A stretch of 64,000 nt of DNA, taken from the NCBI RefSeq assembly GCF_046299575.1, contig NZ_JBKBHX010000004.1, forward strand, positions 124,001-188,000. The letters run 5' to 3'. The translations under genes were made by a program, and so were the position numbers. Below, piece by piece: positions 60,123-64,000 of the stretch (positions are counted from its first letter, which is position 1; every line of letters begins with the position of its first letter). A model generated the notes under the pieces. It was not told the DNA's origin. It did not search any database and was given only the letters and a program-made list of their open reading frames with translations. This stretch comes from Thermaurantimonas sp046299575 (GTDB lineage: Bacteria > Bacteroidota > Bacteroidia > Flavobacteriales > Schleiferiaceae).

Positions 60123-61103
60123 ATGGTAAAAATCGGTAACATAGAGCTTGGCGACTTTCCGATACTGCTGGCACCGATGGAGGATGTGAGTGATCCGCCG
60201 TTCAGAAAGGTGTGCAAAATGTATGGGGCCGACCTGATGTACACGGAATTTATCAGTTCGGAGGGCTTGATTCGCAATGCGATCAAGAGCCGGACTAAAC
60301 TGGATATTTTTGATTACGAGCGGCCTATCGGCATTCAAATATTCGGTGGTGACGAAGAGGCTATGGCTATGGCTACCGAGATCGTCGATGCGACGGGGCC
60401 GGATCTGGTGGATATCAATTTCGGATGCCCTGTAAAGAAAGTAGTGTGTAAAGGCGCCGGCGCAGCCGTGCTAAAAGATATACCGCTGATGGAGCGCCTG
60501 ACCAGAGCAGTGGTGAGAAGTACCTCGCTGCCAGTGACGGTGAAGACGCGGCTGGGCTGGGATGAATCGAGCAAAAACATCGAAGAAGTGGCTGAACGCC
60601 TTCAGGATGTGGGCATTAAGGCGCTGACCATCCACGGACGTACGCGCGTACAGATGTACAAGGGCGAGGCCGACTGGACACTCATCGCGCGGGTGAAAGA
60701 AAATCCGAGAATTCACATACCGATCTTCGGAAATGGGGACATAGACTCTCCGCAGAAGGCACTGGATTACAAAAACCGCTATGGTGTGGACGGCATCATG
60801 ATCGGGCGGGCAGCGATTGGATATCCGTTCATTTTCAGAGAAGTAAAGCACTACATCGCCACGGGTGAATTATTGCCTCCACCCACAATCGAAGAGCGCG
60901 TAGATGCCTGCCTGCAGCACTTGGAATTCAGCCTTCGATGGAAGGGGCCAAGGCTGGGACTGATAGAGATGCGCAGTCATTATTCGAATTACTTCAAGGG
61001 GATACCCAACTTCAAACCCGTGAAAGTGCGCCTGCTCACCAGTGACTCTCAGGATGAAGTGCTGGAAATATTAAACGAAATACGACAACTGGAATTTGCA
61101 TAA
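60123..61103 (+). CDS. dusB: tRNA-dihydrouridine synthase, DusB type
   Basis: About 326 residues; an FMN enzyme that reduces uridines in the tRNA D-loop with NADPH. The TIM-barrel motifs are LLAPMEDVSDPPFR (FMN binding), TEFISSEGLI, IQIFGGDEEAM, DINFGCPVKKVVCKGAGAAVLKD (catalytic Cys in NFGCPVKKVVCKG), VKTRLGWD, IHGRTRVQMYKGEADW, FGNGDI and IGRAAIGYPFIF, followed by the helical tRNA-binding domain (about 255-326). The thiolase gene follows after 6 bases. Confidence 0.95.
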   Translation: MVKIGNIELGDFPILLAPMEDVSDPPFRKVCKMYGADLMYTEFISSEGLIRNAIKSRTKLDIFDYERPIGIQIFGGDEEAMAMATEIVDATGPDLVDINFGCPVKKVVCKGAGAAVLKDIPLMERLTRAVVRSTSLPVTVKTRLGWDESSKNIEEVAERLQDVGIKALTIHGRTRVQMYKGEADWTLIARVKENPRIHIPIFGNGDIDSPQKALDYKNRYGVDGIMIGRAAIGYPFIFREVKHYIATGELLPPPTIEERVDACLQHLEFSLRWKGPRLGLIEMRSHYSNYFKGIPNFKPVKVRLLTSDSQDEVLEILNEIRQLEFA

Positions 61104-61109
61104 TCTCAA

Positions 61110-62315
61110 ATGAAGCAAGCTTTTATAATCGACGGAGTGCGTACGCCGATCGGAAAATTCGGCGGGGCGCTCGCCGATGTGCGCGCTGATGACCTGGCAG
61201 CGCATGTGATCGCAGAGGTATTGAAACGACAGCCATCCATACAACCCCATGAAATAGATGACGTGGTCATGGGCTGTGCCAATCAGGCCGGCGAGGACAA
61301 CCGCAATGTGGCGCGCATGGCGCTGCTGCTGGCCGGATTGCCTGTGACCGTGCCCGGCGAAACCGTAAACAGGCTCTGCGCCAGTGGACTAGCGGCTGCC
61401 GTGCACGCCATGCGCGCCATTCGCGCGGGCGATGCCCAAGTGATGATAGCCGGTGGTGTAGAACATATGACCCGAGCACCTTATGTAATCAGCAAGCCAT
61501 CAAAGGCCTATGGCACCGACAGCCAGATGTACGACAGTTCGTTTGGATGGCGATTCATCAACCCCCGGATGCAGCAGATGTATGGCACAGAGGCTATGGG
61601 TGAGACGGCTGAGAATCTGGTGGAGATGTACGGTATCTCGCGTGAAGACCAGGATCTCTTTGCCTACCGAAGCCAGATGAAAGCAGCTGAGGCTCAAAGA
61701 AATGGTCGATTGGCCAGGGAAATTGCACCAGTAGAAATCCCTCAGAAAATAGGAAACCCGATACGAGTGGACAAAGATGAATTTCTCAAACCGGATACGA
61801 CGCCCGAAGTGTTGGCCGGGCTGAGACCTGCATTCCGAAAAAACGGAACGGTAACGGCCGGCAACGCATCAGGCCTGAATGATGGTGCTGCTGCTTTACT
61901 CATCGCCTCAGAAGAGTATGTGCGTGATCGCCAATTACATCCGCTGGCCCGAATGGTAAGCATGGGTGTGGCCGGCGTAGAACCACGCATCATGGGCATC
62001 GGACCTGTGAAAGCCTCAGAAATAGCCCTGAAGAAATCAGGCCTTACGCTCGATCAAATGGATATCATCGAAATAAATGAAGCTTTTGCTGCTCAGGTGC
62101 TTGCGTGTACTAGGCTGATGGGCCTTGCCGACGACGACCCTCGTATCAATCCAAACGGTGGGGCTATAGCACTTGGTCATCCTCTTGGCATGTCAGGTGC
62201 GCGAATTCTCTACTCAGCTGCGCTTCAACTTTCGCTCACTGGCAGTCGCTATGCCCTGGTGACCATGTGTATAGGCGTAGGACAGGGCTATGCCGTCATT
62301 CTGGAAAAGGCCTGA
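61110..62315 (+). CDS. 3-oxoadipyl-CoA-type thiolase
   Basis: A 401-residue thiolase that cleaves a 3-oxoacyl-CoA. Nucleophilic Cys90 in VNRLCASG, His in GGAIALGHPLG and the second Cys in MCIGVGQG are in place. The blocks MGCANQAGEDNRNVARM and MYDSSFGWRFINPRM are those I associate with PcaF/PaaJ (3-oxoadipyl-CoA thiolase) rather than FadA or acetoacetyl-CoA thiolase. It would fit the last step of phenylacetate or beta-ketoadipate breakdown, and a PaaD-like protein is encoded at 41.6 kb, but no other pathway gene is next to it. Confidence 0.9.
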   Translation: MKQAFIIDGVRTPIGKFGGALADVRADDLAAHVIAEVLKRQPSIQPHEIDDVVMGCANQAGEDNRNVARMALLLAGLPVTVPGETVNRLCASGLAAAVHAMRAIRAGDAQVMIAGGVEHMTRAPYVISKPSKAYGTDSQMYDSSFGWRFINPRMQQMYGTEAMGETAENLVEMYGISREDQDLFAYRSQMKAAEAQRNGRLAREIAPVEIPQKIGNPIRVDKDEFLKPDTTPEVLAGLRPAFRKNGTVTAGNASGLNDGAAALLIASEEYVRDRQLHPLARMVSMGVAGVEPRIMGIGPVKASEIALKKSGLTLDQMDIIEINEAFAAQVLACTRLMGLADDDPRINPNGGAIALGHPLGMSGARILYSAALQLSLTGSRYALVTMCIGVGQGYAVILEKA

Positions 62316-62340
62316 TGCCAAAACCTGACGGCTTACATCC

Positions 62341-64000
62341 ATGACAATACATCGATTACTTAAATTAGCAAAGTTCTTCTTTGTCTGGATGCTTTCGGAT
62401 TGGGCATACACCCAATCTCTGCCAACGTGTAGTATTCATGCATCGATCGATCACAGGCAAAGTCAGCTGCATGTAAAAGCTGTGTGGAAAAACCTTCCTT
62501 CCGTCGATACCCTTTGGTTTTATTACATGCCACAAGCTCTGGCTGACGAAAAGTCTTACTACAGTCGTGAGCAGGACGAATATCAAAATCCAGGACTTTA
62601 TTTTTTCAGGGAAAAAAGAGCTTTTCAACTACCTGAATTTAAGGAAGATCACAAACTTCTAAGGCATTCGACGTCAACAGAGGTCTTTGGCCTTTTAAGG
62701 GCGAATGATTCGGTTTCATTTACCTACACGATACCCCTGATCCGACATCCGTTTCCGGTATCAGCTCTTCTGCCGGGGGGCGATGTGCTGCTGCAGTTTT
62801 TTTATCCACAGTGGGCCGACCAAGGGCACATTACCCCTTTTAATGCACATCTATACCTGAATTTGCCACGTGCCCGATATTTTTTGGAGATAGATGCAGA
62901 TGTGAGCTACACTTTAATAGCACCCGGACGGATAACTTCAGAATATCTCGATACTGCCGTACGCTGGAAGGTAGAAGCTGACAGTCTGCAACATATCAAC
63001 CTAATATTGACGCATGAACTCATCCGTATGCCTTCGGTGAGAGGAAACGAGCATATCACTGTTTACGCAAGGCCAGAGCATTTATCTAAACTTTCCACAG
63101 CTGTGCAGGAAATAACAGGAATGTCAAAATATCTGGAAGATGAGTACCGATACCGCGATCTAACCCCCATTCAGGTCGTAGATGCATCGGGATTTGAAAA
63201 CCGAATCTTTCCCAATGGATATTGGCTGCCTGTCAGGATGCCGGTAGTACCTGATTATCTGCCGGCTACCCTGGCAGGTGCGTATTTTGAGGGTTTTTGC
63301 GCACGCCATATTTATGGCAATCGCTGGAAATATCCGGTTTTTTACAGTTCGATAGCCGATTTTTTTAAATACGAATACATCCGAAAGCATCACCCTGAAA
63401 TTCGCCTGGCCGGACCTCTGGCCAGCACGTGGTTAGGGTCACTTTTCGGCCTTCAGGACTTGCCTTACCATTATCAGAATCAGTTGATCTACCTCTTCAC
63501 CGAGCGGCAGGGATTAGCACTACCCTTATCTGATGAGTATTCAAATGCTTCGCGTCTTCACCTCGATGGTGCTGGAGCAGCCAAGTATGTGACCTCACTG
63601 TTTCACCTGAAAGGATATCTTGGAGATTACAAATTTCGCAGATGGATTCATGAGGCACTTTCTACCGGTGCGGCAGCTTCACCGGAAACATTTCATCAAC
63701 TGCTGTCTGACAGTCACCACAGATCACTCGAATGGTTTACAGTGGATATTTATCAGAAAAACAAGGTGTTGGACTATTCGATGTTGCACTCTCAAAGGTG
63801 TAACTATACGCAGGTGGTCACCGTTAAAAATCGTGGCTCTGTAGCGGCACCTATTCCTATTTCGGGAATTAAGGACGATAAAATCCTCATTACCCAGTGG
63901 TTTGAGGGGCACAGAGGTACAAAGAGAATTCCCATTCACACGGAGGAGTTTGAACGCATCATCATCGATGCACAACTCATAACACCTGAAATCAACCATC
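62341..64000 (+). CDS. Large secreted protein, partial, perhaps a degenerate M1-peptidase-like protein
   Basis: An open frame from the ATG at 62341 to the window end (553 codons visible, no stop), 25 bases after the thiolase gene. A weak signal-like stretch comes first (FFFVWMLSDWAYTQS). The N-terminal 150 residues look like the beta-sandwich start of M1 aminopeptidase-like proteins (HRQSQLHVKAVWKNLPSVDTLWFYYMP). Further on, a segment LAGAYFEGFCARHIYGNRW stands about where an M1 enzyme would have HExxH, but no zinc motif is visible in the part present. I cannot assign a function; the M1 link is a low-confidence inference from layout. Confidence 0.7.
   Translation, partial: MTIHRLLKLAKFFFVWMLSDWAYTQSLPTCSIHASIDHRQSQLHVKAVWKNLPSVDTLWFYYMPQALADEKSYYSREQDEYQNPGLYFFREKRAFQLPEFKEDHKLLRHSTSTEVFGLLRANDSVSFTYTIPLIRHPFPVSALLPGGDVLLQFFYPQWADQGHITPFNAHLYLNLPRARYFLEIDADVSYTLIAPGRITSEYLDTAVRWKVEADSLQHINLILTHELIRMPSVRGNEHITVYARPEHLSKLSTAVQEITGMSKYLEDEYRYRDLTPIQVVDASGFENRIFPNGYWLPVRMPVVPDYLPATLAGAYFEGFCARHIYGNRWKYPVFYSSIADFFKYEYIRKHHPEIRLAGPLASTWLGSLFGLQDLPYHYQNQLIYLFTERQGLALPLSDEYSNASRLHLDGAGAAKYVTSLFHLKGYLGDYKFRRWIHEALSTGAAASPETFHQLLSDSHHRSLEWFTVDIYQKNKVLDYSMLHSQRCNYTQVVTVKNRGSVAAPIPISGIKDDKILITQWFEGHRGTKRIPIHTEEFERIIIDAQLITPEINH

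Overview
The window reads as a housekeeping stretch of a Bacteroidota chromosome, most likely Flavobacteriia-like. The evidence is lipoprotein signal peptides, two SusC-style TonB receptors with N-terminal carboxypeptidase-like domains, a type IX secretion C-terminal signal, BshB1 of bacillithiol synthesis, a CcoG/CcoH/TauE cluster, DUF4837/DUF4296/DUF4286/DUF983 proteins, and many promoters with the Bacteroidota -7 box TAnnTTTG. Species cannot be named from the sequence.

Layout. 0-5 kb (minus): an edge-truncated LruC-domain lipoprotein, a DUF4837 lipoprotein, an MltD-type lytic transglycosylase and a DUF4296 lipoprotein. 5.2-7.3 kb (minus): dihydroorotase and a GT2 glycosyltransferase. 7.4-13.8 kb (plus): an active/inactive M16 protease pair, a lipoprotein, a TPR protein and DUF4286. 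13.8-18.6 kb: two divergent TonB receptors around a perfect palindrome that looks like a metal-repressor operator. 18.6-22.5 kb (minus): rpoN operon with a PAP2-like protein, an AI-2E permease and a pseudouridine synthase. 22.8-30.5 kb: T9SS cargo, RNase P RNA, a 53-residue membrane protein, bcp, yceI, a gene with an in-frame amber codon, an MMPL/RND exporter and bshB1. 30.6-36.2 kb: PAS/GAF histidine kinase operon, methylmalonyl-CoA epimerase, a rod-like RNA candidate, DUF983 and an ABC ATPase. 36.4-41.6 kb: beta-barrel/OstA-like/thioredoxin-like operon, deoxynucleoside kinase and ribF. 41.6-45.8 kb (minus): dsbD, lipoprotein, thyA, paaD. 46-48.6 kb: ppa, a Nudix/NrtR-like regulator, an SDR and a lipoprotein. 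48.6-52 kb (minus): hemC with a TPR histidine kinase and response regulator. 52.2-57.1 kb: ccoG, ccoH, TauE/SafE, nifU-like, korA.

The accessory part is 57.1-60.0 kb. An initiator tRNA gene is followed by a GIY-YIG nuclease gene. The tRNA 3' end, its terminator and the start of the nuclease gene are then repeated exactly (101 bp, offset 377), followed by a dead second nuclease copy. Beyond that lies a nested structure: an AAA_14/DUF4143-type ATPase gene fits almost exactly between two diverged direct repeats of about 306 bp built on TTTGCGAAT/ATTCGCAAA palindromes, and this unit is bracketed by two inverted copies of a dispersed intergenic repeat (GGGCGTGCC, a hairpin of variable sequence, GGTCGG, CGTGCTTCG, CACGCG). 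Two further copies of the same repeat lie near 5 kb and 10.9 kb, the first directly at the 5' end of the DUF4296 gene. No transposase, integrase or reverse transcriptase is visible, so how these units spread is the main open question. The window ends with dusB, a 3-oxoadipyl-CoA-type thiolase and a partial secreted protein.
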